Positions 23,009 to 35,040 of a stretch of DNA of 64,000 nucleotides are shown one piece after another (the first letter of the stretch is position 1; every line of letters starts with the position of its first letter). A program made the position numbers and the translations under genes. The notes below the pieces were generated by a model. The model was not told the origin of the DNA. It did no database searches and saw only the letters and a list, made by a program, of their open reading frames with translations. Source of the DNA: Ryuthela nishihirai (lineage: Eukaryota > Arthropoda > Arachnida > Araneae > Heptathelidae); contig JAWZYU010000129.1 of NCBI GenBank assembly GCA_038380435.1, positions 588,501 through 652,500 on the forward strand, given 5' to 3'.

Positions 23009-23085
23009 GGGTTGTTTCACCTCTGAGCGGCACTTTTTTGCACACCATCGGTTAAACAGTTAGGTCACAAGGACGTAGAAGACCC
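23009..23085 (-). mobile_element. SINE2 tail fragment (unit B)
   Basis: The same fragment and flanks as 6129-6205, so it was present before the units were duplicated. Confidence 0.65.
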
Positions 23086-23919
23086 ATATACCGTTCGATG
23101 CAAATCTATTCCTAATTTTCTGTCTTCTTACATCACGACGTGCACCTAACTGTTAATTTTCATTTCTGCTCCAAAACAATAATATCAATCTTGAGATTGC
23201 TCGCAAATATCAAAGTTTTTACCAAAAACGACTTTTCAAAAACCGGAATTTCCAAAGCTTTAACAGTACGTTAACGTATAAATGGTTGCTGCCTACGTAA
23301 AGCCCTTCCACATCACTAAAATCTCACCCAAAATATATAAAACAAAAGAATGGTTACTTCCTCCGTGTATCGTACGAGGGTGAGAAAAAAAAAAAATCCA
23401 GTGGGACAACTTAAAAAAACTTGCAATGCGAAACTCAAAGTATGCAACTTCCAACTTTTACTACGGCTTCACAATGTTTCGTCTATACTTCCCCGAAACT
23501 TTATATAACCATTTTTCTTCTCTGTAGAAAAAAAAAATGCATCTTACGTACCTGAGATGATCGAAGCATAACATAAAAATATACCTAAAATAGCAACATT
23601 ATTATGATTAAGAAAAGCACTTTTGAAAGTTCAACGTGATTGTAATATATTATACCAAATCTGCTGGCAACACAACGAAAGAGTACTGCTGACGTCATCT
23701 CTTTGTTTTTCTACTTTATTATTAACCCGTATTCACAGGCAGGCAGCACTAATTTTAGGAGATTTAAAGATTTTCATATCCATTTTTTCATATGCACTGT
23801 ATTTTTTTTTAAAGGTTTATTTTTTTACACGGTTTTCTCGGGAACCTACCAGAAACAGAATTGGGTGCATTGAATTAGATTATTTCTATTGTTTATTAAG
23901 AAGGATTTATTTTTTTTTT
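23086..23919. other. Non-coding block with TGACGTCA core (unit B)
   Basis: A copy of 6206-7043. The palindrome is at 23690-23697. The 103-codon open frame at 23623-23934 is not kept in the other copies. Confidence 0.5.
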
Positions 23920-24020
23920 AAGTTGATTGCTTAGCGCGCTTGGCTACTGATCTAAGATAGACCTGGGTTCGAACCTAGGGTAAGGAATTGATGTGTGTCG
24001 CATTTCTGGTGAGGTGCTTA
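23920..24020 (+). mobile_element. Degenerate SINE1 copy (unit B)
   Basis: The equivalent of 7044-7160, with TTAGCGCGCTTGGCTACTG and GGTTCGAACC. Confidence 0.55.
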
Positions 24021-24231
24021 GTTAAGGTAGCAACAATGGAATTAGTTGAGGTTAATGAGTGACAAATTTCAAACTCAATCAAATATATATTTTTTTTACA
24101 CGTTTTTGATTTAACACAGATCAGAAAAGAAATTTAAATTCCCTATTTACACGATTTATTTTGATGTAACACGGTTTACACGGCGCCTTTTAAAAAAAAA
24201 AACCCATTTGAGTTTAATTCGGAAAAAATTG

Positions 24232-24576
24232 TTTTACCTCTGAGCGGCACTTTTTTTCACACCATGGGCTAAATGGCCACGTCACATGGACCCCGAAGAA
24301 GGTTCAGAGAAGCTTGGGGGAGGGGACCCACTGGAACAACTGTTGGGAGACAGATGGTAGCCTCCCGTCAAGGGCCATCGAGCGTGTTCTTTAACGTGCA
24401 CAGGGTATGGCTCTCCCGCACAGAGTGCCACGGCTTAACGCCCCATCCGACGGACGGCGACCTTTCGAAGCCCACCGGTGTCACCTATTGACCGTGGGCA
24501 GGGCGGGGAATTTTGCGGAGATAAATCTCAACGCTGACCCAGCTGGGACTCGAACCTGGTAACTACAGATTACGAA
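24232..24576 (-). mobile_element. SINE2 copy at the unit B deletion junction
   Basis: The left flank equals that of 7346 in unit A. The right end breaks inside the head (ACAGATTAC) and joins GAATTCAGGAAG, which in unit A follows the SINE2 at 12614-12874. This copy may therefore be a hybrid made by recombination between two SINE2 copies that removed about 5 kb. Confidence 0.7.
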
Positions 24577-25395
24577 TTCAGGAAGAATACCTGGCAACGA
24601 TTTTTTTTAGAAATTAGTGATCTGACAACCTTCGTATACGTTCAGGAAGGTTGCCAAATCATTAATTATTAAAAAAGAAATCGTTGCCAGATTTTTTTCC
24701 TGAATTCTGTAATCAACCATGGTGTTCGGATACTTTTTTGAGCGAGTGTACACGGTTGCCAGATCACTAATATATATAAAAAAAAATCGTTGCCAGATAT
24801 TTTTCCTGAATTCTGTAATCAACCATATTGTTCGGATACTTTTTTGAGCGACTGTACGTATACGAAGGTTGCAAGATCACTAATTTCTCAAAAAAAAACG
24901 TTGAGAGATATTTTTTCTGAATTCTGTAAACTTTGTTAGTGTTCGGATATTTATTTGAACGACCGTACACGAAGGTTGCCAGATCACTAATTTCTAAAAA
25001 AACGTTGCCACATATTTTTTCTCTAATCAACAATAGTGTTCGGATATTTATTTGAGCGACTATACCCGAAAATTGTCAGATCACAATTTTATAAAAAAGA
25101 TCGTTGCCAGATATTTTTTCTGAATTCTTTAATCAACCATAGTGTTCGGATATTTATTTCAGCGACTGTACACGAAGGTTGCCAAATCACTAATTTCTAA
25201 AAAAAAATAGTTGCCACATATTTTTTCCTGAATTCTGATATCAACTATAGTGTTCGAATATTTGTTTGAGCGACTGTACACGAAGATTGCCAGATCACTA
25301 TTTTCTAAAGAGATCGTTGGCAGATATTTTTTCTCTATTCTTCAATAAAACCACAGTGTTCGGATAGTTTTTTGAGCGACTGTACACTCTCCAAA
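24577..25395. repeat. ~105-bp minisatellite (unit B)
   Basis: About eight units homologous to 12880-13825 in the same orientation, with TTGCCAGATCACTAAT and GAGCGACTGTACAC. Confidence 0.85.
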
Positions 25396-25812
25396 TTATC
25401 AGGTTTGGCAGGTGTTCACATTCTTCACCTGATATTTTGGGAATCATCATTTGCTTGCTTGCGTGATTATCAAAAACAATTTCAGATTCGTCATCCGTGA
25501 ATAAGAATGAAAACGGTGGCCACGAAATCGGACTTCAAAGTGTCACAGTTGCTAATCGCAAAACCCTTATGAAAAGTACGTGTTTTGCATCATTTCTTAT
25601 CGCTTATCAAACGCCCAAGATTCAATTCCACCCAGATAACTTTGTGAACATGATTTGCAAGATGAAAGTATTTACTTAGAACAAATTACTTGGGACTTAT
25701 CGTTATTTTAAATAACATCCAAAGTGCTTAGTGCGTGTTTCAAGTGATATTTGAAAACGCTGGACAACAGTTTGAAGTTTTAACTTATAAATTTTGGTAT
25801 CTGTTAACATTC
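25396..25812. other. Conserved non-coding block next to the minisatellite (unit B)
   Basis: A copy of 13826-14262. An open frame of 60 codons (25497-25679) is also open in the inverted copy at 39288-39470. No known protein similarity was recognised. Confidence 0.45.
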
Positions 25813-26504
25813 ATCTCTGAGCGGCACTTTTTTGCACACCATGGGCTAAATGACCAGGTCACAAGGACCCCGAAGGCTCAGAGAAGGTTGGGGGAGGCTA
25901 AACAGCTGTTGTGAGACAGATGGTAGCCTCCCGTCAAGGCCATCCAGCGTGTTCTTTAACGTACACAGGGTATGGTACTTTTTTGCAAACCATGGTCTAA
26001 ATGGCCATGCCACATGGACCCCAAAGGCTTACAGAAGGTTGGGGGAGGGGAGGGGACCCACTGGAACAGCTGTTGTGAGATAGATGGTAGGCTCCCGTCA
26101 AGACCATCCAGGGTGTTCTTTAATGTTGAGTTGTTTTACGTCTGAGCGGCACTTTCTTACACCCATGGGCTATATGGCCCTGCCACATGGACCCCGAAGG
26201 CTCAGAGAAGGTTGGGGGAGTGGACCCACTTGAACAGGTGTTGTGAGACAGATGGTAGCCTCCCGTCAGGGCCATCCAGCGTGTTCTTTAACGTACACAG
26301 GGTATGGTACTTTTTTGCAAACCATGGGCTAAATGGCCAGATCACATGGACCCCGAAGGCTCAGAGAAAATTGGGGGAGGCTAAACAGCTGTTGTGAGAC
26401 AGATCATAGCCTCCCGTCAAAGCCATGCAACGTGTTCTTTAACCTGCACAGTGTATGGCTTTCCCGCACACGGGGACACGGCCTAAGATCCCATGCGACA
26501 GATG
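25813..26504 (-). repeat. Tandem array of four partial SINE2 copies (unit B)
   Basis: The ACTTTTTTGCA-type motif lies near 25826, 25976, 26149 and 26309. Unit A has three such units, so copy number has changed since duplication. One join creates a complete tail start (GAGTTGTTTTACGTCTGAGCGGC) and the others fuse at GGTATGGTACTTTTTTGC. Confidence 0.75.
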
Positions 26505-26514
26505 GTCACACGGC

Positions 26515-26908
26515 TTGTTTGGGTTGTGTTGTTTTACCTCTGAGCGGCACTTTTTTGCACACCATGGGCTAAATGGCCAGGTCACATGGACCGCGAAGGC
26601 TCAGAGAAGGTTGGGGGAGGGGACACACTGGAACAGCTGTTGGGAGACAGATGGTAGTCTCCCGTCAAGGCCATCCAGCGTGTTCTTTAACGTGCACAGG
26701 GTATGGCTCTCCCGCACACGGGGCCACGGCTTAACGTCCCATCCGACGGACGGACGCCTTTCCAAGCCCGTCGGTGTCTCCTACTGACCGAGGGCAGGGC
26801 GGAGAATTTTGCGGAGATAAATCTCAACGCTGACCCAGTTCGGACTCGAACCTGGGAACTACAGATTACGAGCCTGGCGCGCTACCGACTGAGCCACCCC
26901 CGCCCCCA
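26515..26908 (-). mobile_element. Full-length SINE2 inserted in an older SINE2, with target duplication
   Basis: The head (complement of GGTGGCTCAGTCGGTAGCGCG, B box GGTTCGAGTCC), body and tail are complete. It is flanked by GTCACACGGC at 26505-26514 and 26909-26918, a 10-bp target site duplication. Unit A lacks this insertion, so it happened after duplication. Confidence 0.75.
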
Positions 26909-26951
26909 GTCACACGGCCTAAGATCCATCCGACGGCCTTTCCAAGCTTGT

Positions 26952-27470
26952 CGGTCAGTAGAACTAATGGTTGTCCGAGGAAAAAAAATTCTTTCCATAA
27001 TTTTTGATTTGTTCATTTTGGTACTTGTCGTTACAGTAGGCGTAGAAATATATCTATATCGTAAATGATCAAACGGCAGTTTTTTTTATGTACAGGTTCT
27101 CACATCTATTTGACCCATTACCGCCTGTCTGGATAGCCTTCTACAAAAAGAGAGAAAATAAATATGCCTAACCAAGCAATTCCTTCCATTGGTGTAAAAT
27201 AAGGTAAAGGTAATTTAATTTATTTTAATAACATTCAAAATAATTTACTTATTAAGATTTTATTTAAATGTTTCCGAATATTATAAAAATATTTACCAAA
27301 ATTAAAAAAAGAAATAACTACCAGTTAATATTTTAGGATTACAAATTCTTTTTCATTTATACAGTTTGTTTCTGAAATATATTATAAAAATTATAGTGGC
27401 AACACTGGACATTCTAGTGATGACGTCACGTCCGTGTTTTCGCGATATCGTTTGTAATCCTTATTTAACC
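26952..27470 (-). repeat. Inverted copy of arm F, first half (unit B)
   Basis: Homologous to 14803-15310 and reverse complement of 29590-30440. TGACGTCA is at 27421-27428. Confidence 0.65.
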
Positions 27471-27704
27471 GCTGTATTCTTCCAGTAATTTAACTTTTAA
27501 TTTACATTCACACGTTATAGTTTTTATTCTGAGGAAGTCATACAATCTGTAGCTGAATTTCTTATCACTGTGGGAAATAAAATTTATTGATGACACATTT
27601 CAAATTTCGGTAGGAGAATAGATAGTTTCGTCGGTGCAGTGTAAAATTTTACCTTTAGGCGTTTGTAATTACTTTACAAGTTATTTGTTTCGCAGAATTG
27701 CCTG

Positions 27705-28525
27705 GTAGAGCTCTGTGCTGTCCAACTGCTTCTTCGGCTCTGTCAGCCAAAGATTATTATCAGGAGCTAACTGATCCTTTACACGTTTATTAAGGTCTCT
27801 ATAATGTTTTCTATTAGGATTAGTATTGATTCAGGACATTCCTGTAGTTCTTTCTTTCTAAAATAAACTCAAGTGCCTTGTCACTCGGATAATTATGCGT
27901 CCTCTGTTTGTTTTTAGGTAACAGAGTACTGTTAGTTTCCAAAAAAGTCTATTTTAAGTGGTCAGATTTTTCCTGAACTTCAGTAGCAAGCAAACCACGA
28001 CTGTCATAATGAGTAAGTAACCTATCATGATAAGATGTACTCTAATTAGGTCTTTCACAGCTTCATAATTAAATGTAAATTTTTTAACCTTAACACAACA
28101 CTTCTTAAGTTCAAATCTCACAACGCTTTTAACAAGAAAATGGTCAGATACAATTTCAGCTTCCGAATATGACCTGTTCTTTCTAACAGAAGTAGTCCAT
28201 TTGCTGTTAATTAATATATAATCTATAACGTTCTTATGCAGCCCATGAGATGAAACCCACGTGTACTTATGTATGTCGCGGTGTTTGTAATAAGTGTTAG
28301 TTATTCTGAAACCATTGAGTTTTTAAAATTGGCATTGACGTCCGTAGAACAAGGGTAACATCTCATTTTTTCACAGAATTCGAAATACCTTGAAGTTGTC
28401 TCTAAAACCTATTTTCTCATCGTCATCCACAGTGGTGGCATAACAGTAGATAAGTTTGAAGTCCTTAATGTTTGTCTGTAATTTTTCTATAAACAACCTT
28501 TCATTAATATCCTAGAAGAGCATCA
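27705..28525 (-). pseudogene. Older RTE-like endonuclease fragment (unit B)
   Basis: A copy of 15545-16380 with scattered substitutions. It has minus-strand GSDHY- and DYILIN-type motifs and no reverse transcriptase. Decayed, and duplicated along with the unit. Confidence 0.8.
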
Positions 28526-29270
28526 CTAGCGTGTCACGCCTTGGTGATGTTTATTGTCTTTCTTCACCGAAAATTTAAGATACTCACGGTGAATCCGAAA
28601 AACTTTTTAAAGAGGTACTAGATTAAAAGAAATGCGTCTTATTACTGCTCCTTAATTTTTCAGTATATTTGGTATATATGGTATCGAAAAACGTAAGTGC
28701 GGAAGAGTAAACAAATACCTCTGTTGGGAATACGAAATAATGTAAATGTCACTTCCTTGCGATTGTGTAAACAATGCATTCTGAATCGTCACTCTCGGAT
28801 GTCATTCGCCTATTATTGAAATCGTCGAACGCTTTTCTCGCTGTTCCATTTGCCGCGTTAGCTATTAAAATATGGCGAACAAGTCATCCTATTTTGAGGG
28901 TTTGTAGTTATCAGAGCTTTGCGTATCGCGCACAGATTCGAGTATAATAAGGAGCCGTAGGTAAGGCCCTTGTGGTAGATAAATAACGTCAGCCTGTCGT
29001 TCTGTAACTTACAACTCTCGTGGTCGAAAAGTATCAGCTCAATCAAGTTAAATAATATTCGTGAAGTGTTTGTGGTTCTTTTATATTTTCCTTCAGGTAT
29101 GTAACTTTGTAGTGAATAATTAGTTAAGAGTATAGGTAATATAATTCTACAGTTTTTAGCCTAAGAGCTATGAAATTTCGGTCGGTTTCGAAGCAAGAAA
29201 TAGTATGCAGCACATTATTCTGATTATGGGATATAAAATTGATAGTTAACCGCTATTTGTCGGTGTCGAC
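28526..29270. repeat. Terminal block of unit B with inverted arm
   Basis: A copy of 16385-17076. The stretch 29045-29265 is the reverse complement of the F second half in unit C (about 30455-30925, interrupted there by SINE1). It keeps about 55 bp near 28920-28975 that unit A lacks. Confidence 0.55.
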
Positions 29271-29589
29271 CACTTTATTTTGGCTCGTGATACGCATATT
29301 ATTCATTTTCTATGCTTCTCAGGTACCCTACGGAACGGCTACAGAATTTCCTTGTTATGCCAGTGAGAAACGTTACTTGGAAGCTGTAAAATATGCATTT
29401 AATGGAAAAATGTCACTGATGATAAATTAAAGATCGTAATCAAATATTTTTTTAAATATCGGTTTTAAAAAATATTGTTTTAGTATTCAAATGGTTGCGG
29501 AAACTGGAATGATTAACAATAATCTTCAGTGGTATGTCAGTGAGAAAATGGAATTATTATTTCAGCAGGTAAATTAGAATTACAAATCC

Positions 29590-30928
29590 TATCGCGAAAA
29601 CACGGACATGACGTCATCTCTGGTATGTCCAAGTGTTGCCACCATAATTTCTATAAGATCTTTCGAAACCAAAGTATGTATAAATCAAAAAGAATTTCTA
29701 ATCCTAAAATATTAACTGGTAGTTATTTCCTTTTTTTAATTTTGGTAAATATTTTTATAATATTCTAAAATACTTAAATAAAATCTTAATGAGAAAATTA
29801 ATTTGAATGTTATTAAAATAAATTAACTTTAAGTTGTCTTAAACCAATGAATGGAATTGCTTGTTTAGGCGTATTTATTTTCGCTCTTTTTGTTCAAGGC
29901 TGTCCAGACAGGCGGTAACTAGGTGGCTTTCACAAGACGCGTTTCCCTATGGTGTCCAACGAGAAATTCCTAGATCGAGGCTAGGTGTGAATCTCTTACG
30001 TATGTCATAGGTAACTTTGTCCTTAGGGGTAAAGAACGCTTTTTCCTGTGTTCCCAAAGGACAACCCTGTGGTTTACTCTAAGGTTTCTATTACACATTT
30101 CGCTGTACTGTACATTACCTTCTTCTTAGCTCTGAACAATGCGTTTCCGTGTAGTGGGTGAATTATATATTTATCGCCAAGTTGACATTTCTTGGGCTCG
30201 TTACGTCACCCTATCAGCTCGATATATCTGTTGCGAATATCAGATGTTGGTTTCAAACTTCGTCCACGATAATCGGCAAATAGATCTGAAAGCCTGTACG
30301 TAAAAATGCTGCCGTTTGATCATTTACGATATAGAAATATTTATACGCATACTGTAACGACGAATGGCGAAATAAAGAAATCAAAAATTAAGCAAAGATT
30401 TCTTTTTCTTCGGGCAACCATTAGTCCTACTGAGCGAGCTTTACAAAATCCGAGCCTAAATGAAAGGGGTCGTTTGTGGTTGACAGCGACAAATAGCGTT
30501 TAACTATAAAATTTATATCTCATAATCAGATTAATGTGCTGTATAGCAGCTCTCGAGCCGTCCCATGGCCGAGTAGTTAGCGCGCTTCGCTACTGATCTA
30601 AGGGACCTGGGTTCGAGCCCCGGGTAAGGCATGGCTGTTTGTATCGTTTTTCTGCTGAGGTCCTGCCATCCTCTCAGACTTTCTATTATGGCATATAAAC
30701 TGATATGCTCCTGTCATACCTCTGTGGCAAGCAGCTGCTTGAGGGGGGATTTATTTACATTATTATTTATAGTAGCTCTCGGTTGAAATTTCATAACTCT
30801 CATGCTAAAAATTGGAAAATTAGATTACCTCTACTGTAAATTAATTATTCACTACAAAGTTACTTAGCTGAAAGAATCTATAAACGAACAACCAACAATT
30901 TATGAATATTATTAAACTTGATTCACCT
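29590..30928 (+). repeat. Arm F (unit C copy), interrupted by a SINE1 insertion
   Basis: It matches 300-1394 and 17220-18312 apart from the SINE1 at 30556-30767. TGACGTCA is at 29609-29616. Confidence 0.6.
30556..30767 (+). mobile_element. Full-length SINE1 with target site duplication
   Basis: It starts GAGCCGTCCCATGGCCGAGTAG-like with a tRNA-type A box, has B box GGTTCGAGCCCCGGG, the body with CTGCTGAGGTCCTGCC and ATGGCATATAAACTG, and ends GCAGCTGCTTGAGGGGGG plus an AT-rich tail. It is flanked by TATAGCAGCTCTCG (30542-30555) and TATAGTAGCTCTCG (30768-30781). The empty sites are near 1238 in unit A and 18165 in unit B. This is the reference copy of SINE1 here. Confidence 0.9.
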
Positions 30929-31148
30929 CAGAATTTGACGATGCCAATAGAAGCAAAGAGTTCAGGTGGCTGCGATGACCTATGTTCACGATTATCCACC
31001 ATCCTTTGAATCTATTCACTTGGGGCTGTCAACCCACAAACAAACAGAAAACACAGCGGAAGATTATCCTTCCACAGAAGCCCACCAGTGCAGCAAAATC
31101 AGGATTCATAATCAAGCTTAGAGCCATATATCTGTCCAGTCCAGTGGG
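30929..31148 (-). pseudogene. Remnant of the RTE-like element's upstream region (unit C)
   Basis: It matches 4429-4652 and 21340-21572. It joins arm F on the left and the 6345-equivalent sequence on the right, so about 3.0 kb of element and 1.7 kb of flank are gone. It contains the conserved 32-codon frame at 31029-31127. Confidence 0.7.
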
Positions 31149-31857
31149 CCAATGACTTTTCACAAACCGGAATTTCCAAAGCTTTAACGGTTCGTAAACG
31201 TATAAATGGTTGCTGCCTACGTAAAGCTCTACCACATCGCAGTACATCACTAAAATCTCACCCAAAATATATAAAACAAAAGAAGGGTTACTTCCTCCGT
31301 GGATCGTACGAGGGTGAGAAAAAAAAATCCAGTGGAACAACTCAGAAAAGCTTACAATGCGAAACTCAAAGTGTGCAACTTCCAACTTGTACTACGGCTT
31401 CACAATGTTTCGTCTATACTTCCCCGAAACTTTATATAACCATTTTTCTTCTCTGTAGAAAAATAAAAATGCATCTTACGTACCTGAGATGATCGAAGCA
31501 TAACATAAAAAGATACCTAAAATAGCAACATTATTATGATTAAGAAAAGCACTTTTGAAAGTTCAACGTGATTGTAATATATTATACCAAATCTGCTGGC
31601 AACACAACGAAAGAGTACTGCTGACGTCATCTCGGTGTTTTTCCTACTTTATTATTAATTCGTATTCACAGGCAGGCAGCACTAATTTTAGGAGATTTAA
31701 ACATTTTCGTATCCATTTTTTCATATGCACTGTATTTTTTTTAAAAGGTTTATTTTTTTACACGGTTTTCTCGGGAACCTATCAGAAACAGAATTGGGTG
31801 CATTGAATTAGATTATTTCTATTGTTTATTAAGAAGCATTTATTTTTTTTTTAAGTT
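31149..31857. other. Non-coding block with TGACGTCA core (unit C)
   Basis: A copy of 6345-7043. The palindrome is at 31622-31629. No gene is seen. Confidence 0.5.
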
Positions 31858-31960
31858 GATTGCTTAGCGCGCTTGGCTACTGATCTAAGATAGACCTGGG
31901 TTCGAACCTAGGGTAAGGAATTGATGTGTGTTGCATTTCTGGTGAGGTGCTTAGTTAAGG
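31858..31960 (+). mobile_element. Degenerate SINE1 copy (unit C)
   Basis: The equivalent of 7044-7160 and 23920-24020. Confidence 0.55.
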
Positions 31961-32160
31961 TAGCAAACAATGGAATTAGTTGAGGTTAATGAGTGACAAA
32001 TTTCAAACTCAATCAAGTATATATTTTTTTTACACGTTTTTGATTTAACACAGATCAGAAAAGAAATTTAAATTCCCTATTTGCACGATTTATTTTGATG
32101 TAACACGGTTCACACGGCGCCTTTTTAAAAAGCCCTATTTGAATTTAATTCAGAAAAAAT

Positions 32161-32528
32161 TGTTTTACCTCTGAGCGGCACTTTTTTGCACACCATGGGC
32201 TAAATGGCCAGGTCACATGGACCCCGAAGAAGGCTCAGAGAAGGTTGGGGGAGGGGACCCACTGGAACAACTGTTGGGAGACAGATGGTAGCCTCCCGTC
32301 AAGCCATCCAACGTGTTCTTTAACGTGCACAGGGTATGGCTCTCCCACACACGGGGCCACGGCTTAACGTCCCATCCGACGGACGGCGGCCTTTCGAAGC
32401 CCGTCGGTGTACCCCGTACTGACCGTTGGCAGGGAGGGGAATTTTGCGGAAATAAATCTCAACGCTGACCCAGGTGGGACTCGAACCTGGGAACTACAGA
32501 TTACGAACCTGGCGCGCTACCAACTGAG
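32161..32528 (-). mobile_element. SINE2 copy, near full length
   Basis: Tail, body with CCGTCCGTCGGATGGGACG, and tRNA-like head with GGTTCGAGTCC are all present in minus orientation. It starts a composite module with linker 32530-32740 and the SINE1 at 32741. Confidence 0.75.
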
Positions 32529-32740
32529 TTAAAAAACACGACAAAGATAAAAAAAAAAAAAAAAACTATTGAAAAATTCTTAATATATTTATTTTCTTTA
32601 AAACCAAACCGATCGGTTTTAATTTAAAAACTTCTAAGTTTATAAAATTAAAAATGTCTTAAAATTAATAAAAATGAAATAAATACTTCAAGATTTTCAT
32701 ATGACTTGTTTGAACACAACTCATTTGTATTCGGTTTTCA

Positions 32741-32895
32741 CGTCTAAGGGACCTGGGTTCGAGTCCCGGGTAAGGCATGGACGTATGTGTCGTTTTTCTG
32801 CTGAGGTCCTGCCATCCTCACAGACCTTATATTATGGCATATAAACTGGCAGGTTCCTGTCAGATCTCTGTGGCAAGCAGCTGCTTGAGGGCGTA
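32741..32895 (+). mobile_element. SINE1 copy, 5' truncated
   Basis: It starts at the linker junction before the B box, as at 7893, showing the whole composite module was duplicated. Confidence 0.7.
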
Positions 32896-33117
32896 TGTTT
32901 TTTTTCTTCACGTCTGAAACCAATCTTCTATTTTTTCATATGCACTGTGTTTTGTTTTAGAATTTTTTTTTTGCACGGTTTTTCCCGGAACATATTTACC
33001 GTTTAGAAATTGAAAACAGAATTTGGTGCATTTATTTAGATAATTTCTTTTCTGTAGCATAAATGAATTATTTTACACTTCAGAAACATCCCGAAACAAT
33101 TTTTAGATAATCTAATA

Positions 33118-33440
33118 GGTTGGGTTGTTTTACCTCTGAGCGGCACTTTTTAGCACACCATGGGCTAAATGGCCAGGTCACATGGACCCCGAAGGCTCAG
33201 AGAAGGATGAGCGACGGTCCTCACTGGAACAGCTGTTGGGAGACATATGGTAGTCTCCCGTCAAGGCCATCCAGCGTGTTCTTTAACGTGCACACGGCTT
33301 AACTTCCCATCCGACGAACGGCGGCCTACTGACCGTGGGCACGGAGGGGAATTTTGCGGAAATAAATCTCAACGCTAACCCAGCTGGGACTCGAACCTGG
33401 GAACTACAGACTACGAGCCTGGCGCGCTACCGACCGAGTT
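33118..33440 (-). mobile_element. SINE2 copy with internal deletions
   Basis: The tail and head are present, but two stretches of the body are deleted (around 33292 and 33325). It is followed by the linker 33441-33600. Confidence 0.7.
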
Positions 33441-33602
33441 AAAAAACACGACAAAGACAAAAAAAACCAAAAAAATCGAAAAATTCTTTATATATTTATT
33501 TTCTTTAAAACCAAACCGATGGGTTTTAATTTGAAAACTTCTAAGTTTATAAAATTAAATATGTCTTAAAATTAATAAAAATGAAATAAAGGCTTCAATT
33601 AT

Positions 33603-33915
33603 GGTTATTACCCGGAAAGCTCAGAGAAGGTTGGCGGAGGCGATCCACTGGAACAGCTGTTGGGAGACAGATGATAGCCTTCCGTCAAGGCCATCCAACG
33701 TGTTCTTTACGTGCACAGGGTATGGCTGTCCCACACACGGGGCCACGGCTTACCGTCCCATCCGACGGACGGCGGCCTTTCCAAGTCCATCGGTGTCCCC
33801 TACTGACCGTGGGCAGGGCGGGGAATTTTGCAGAGATAAATATCAACACTGACGCAGCTGGGATTCGAACCTGGGAACTACAGATTACGAGACGGGCGCG
33901 CTACCGACCGAGTTA
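33603..33915 (-). mobile_element. SINE2 copy lacking the tail
   Basis: The left end starts at CGGAAAGCTCAGAGAAGG after TTATGGTTATTACC. The identical truncated start recurs at 34075, so the two copies arose by tandem duplication with the linker (about 473-bp period). Confidence 0.7.
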
Positions 33916-34074
33916 AAGAACACGACAAAGATAAAAAAAAGCCCGAGAAATATTTAAGAATTCTTTATATATTTATTTTCTTTAAAACCAAACCGGTGAG
34001 TTTTAACTTGAAAACTTCTAAGTTTATATAATAAAATATGTCTTAAAATTAATAAAAATGAAATAAAGGCTTCA

Positions 34075-34402
34075 ATTATGGTTATTACCCGGAAAGCTCA
34101 GAGAAGGTTGGCGGAGGCGATCCACTGGAACAGCTGTTGGGAGACAGATGGTAGCCTTCCGTCAAGGCCATCCAACGTGTTCTTTAACGTGCAGAGGGTG
34201 TGTCTCTCCCGCACAAGGGGCCACGGCTTAACGTCCCATCCGACGGACGGCGGCTTTCCAAGCCCATCGGTGTCCCCTACTGACTGTGGGCAGGGCAGGG
34301 AATTTTGCGGAGAAAAATATCAACGCTCAACCAGCTGGGACTCGAACCTGGGAACTACAGATTACGAGCGTAGCGCGCTACCGACTGAGCCAACCCCGCC
34401 CG
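34075..34402 (-). mobile_element. SINE2 copy lacking the tail (tandem duplicate)
   Basis: The same truncated start as 33603. The head ends in the complement of GGTTGGCTCAGTCGG. It is followed by the AT-rich block shared with 10254 of unit A. Confidence 0.7.
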
Positions 34403-35040
34403 TTTCCACGGTGTCAGATTGTTAATAAAACCAGTAAAGTTTGATAATTAAATTAATCAATCCCAGTTATTTAAGCTGAAACGTTATAGTGGAATGGTAT
34501 ATAATTTCCGGCTTTGATATTAAATTGCATTCGCATAGTTTAAATATTAACGTTTGTGAAATATTATAATATTACTATTAATCGTTGCTAACTAAAGTTC
34601 GATTCTTGTGTATGTAAAATTTACGTGGTCTATGAACTTTATTCGAAATATACGAAATAAAATATGTTATGGAAAAGAAGAAATGAATTGAGAGTCTAAA
34701 CTGAAAGCGAATATATGGTTGCTATCGTAACTAAGGGAGACACGTGTGAAGCTATCTACCTGCACGTGCGATTGTTTGACCAATCGTAGAAGAGGAAACC
34801 AAAAACCGTTGGGAATGGCGGTAACAAGGAAATATTTCATTAGAAACAAAATTAACGCCACCTAGAGGAATTTATTTCATTTAGCAATAATTGTCGTACG
34901 TGTGAATTTAATTAAGTACATAAGTTTTATTTATGCATTCATGTTTCAAAACTTTAATCAACACTATTTGAATATTAGCACATATAGTATGTTGGAATAT
35001 AAATTTAGGACACTTTTTTCGGTGAGGGGAAATGTGAATT
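34403..35040. other. AT-rich non-coding block
   Basis: It matches 10254-10905 of unit A. No gene is seen. Confidence 0.45.

Larger units (their letters stand above)
17077..29270. repeat. Higher-order repeat unit B (12.2 kb)
   Basis: It has the same order of parts as unit A but is 4.9 kb shorter. The stretch equivalent to about 7.7-12.87 kb is missing, with the break at or next to SINE2 sequence near 24576. It also has extra SINE2 units at 25.8-26.9 kb. Confidence 0.8.

Noticed and set aside
30570..30640. A tRNA gene (A and B boxes look good)
   Set aside because: It continues into the SINE1 body and tail with a target duplication around the whole. The same applies to tRNA-like heads of SINE2.
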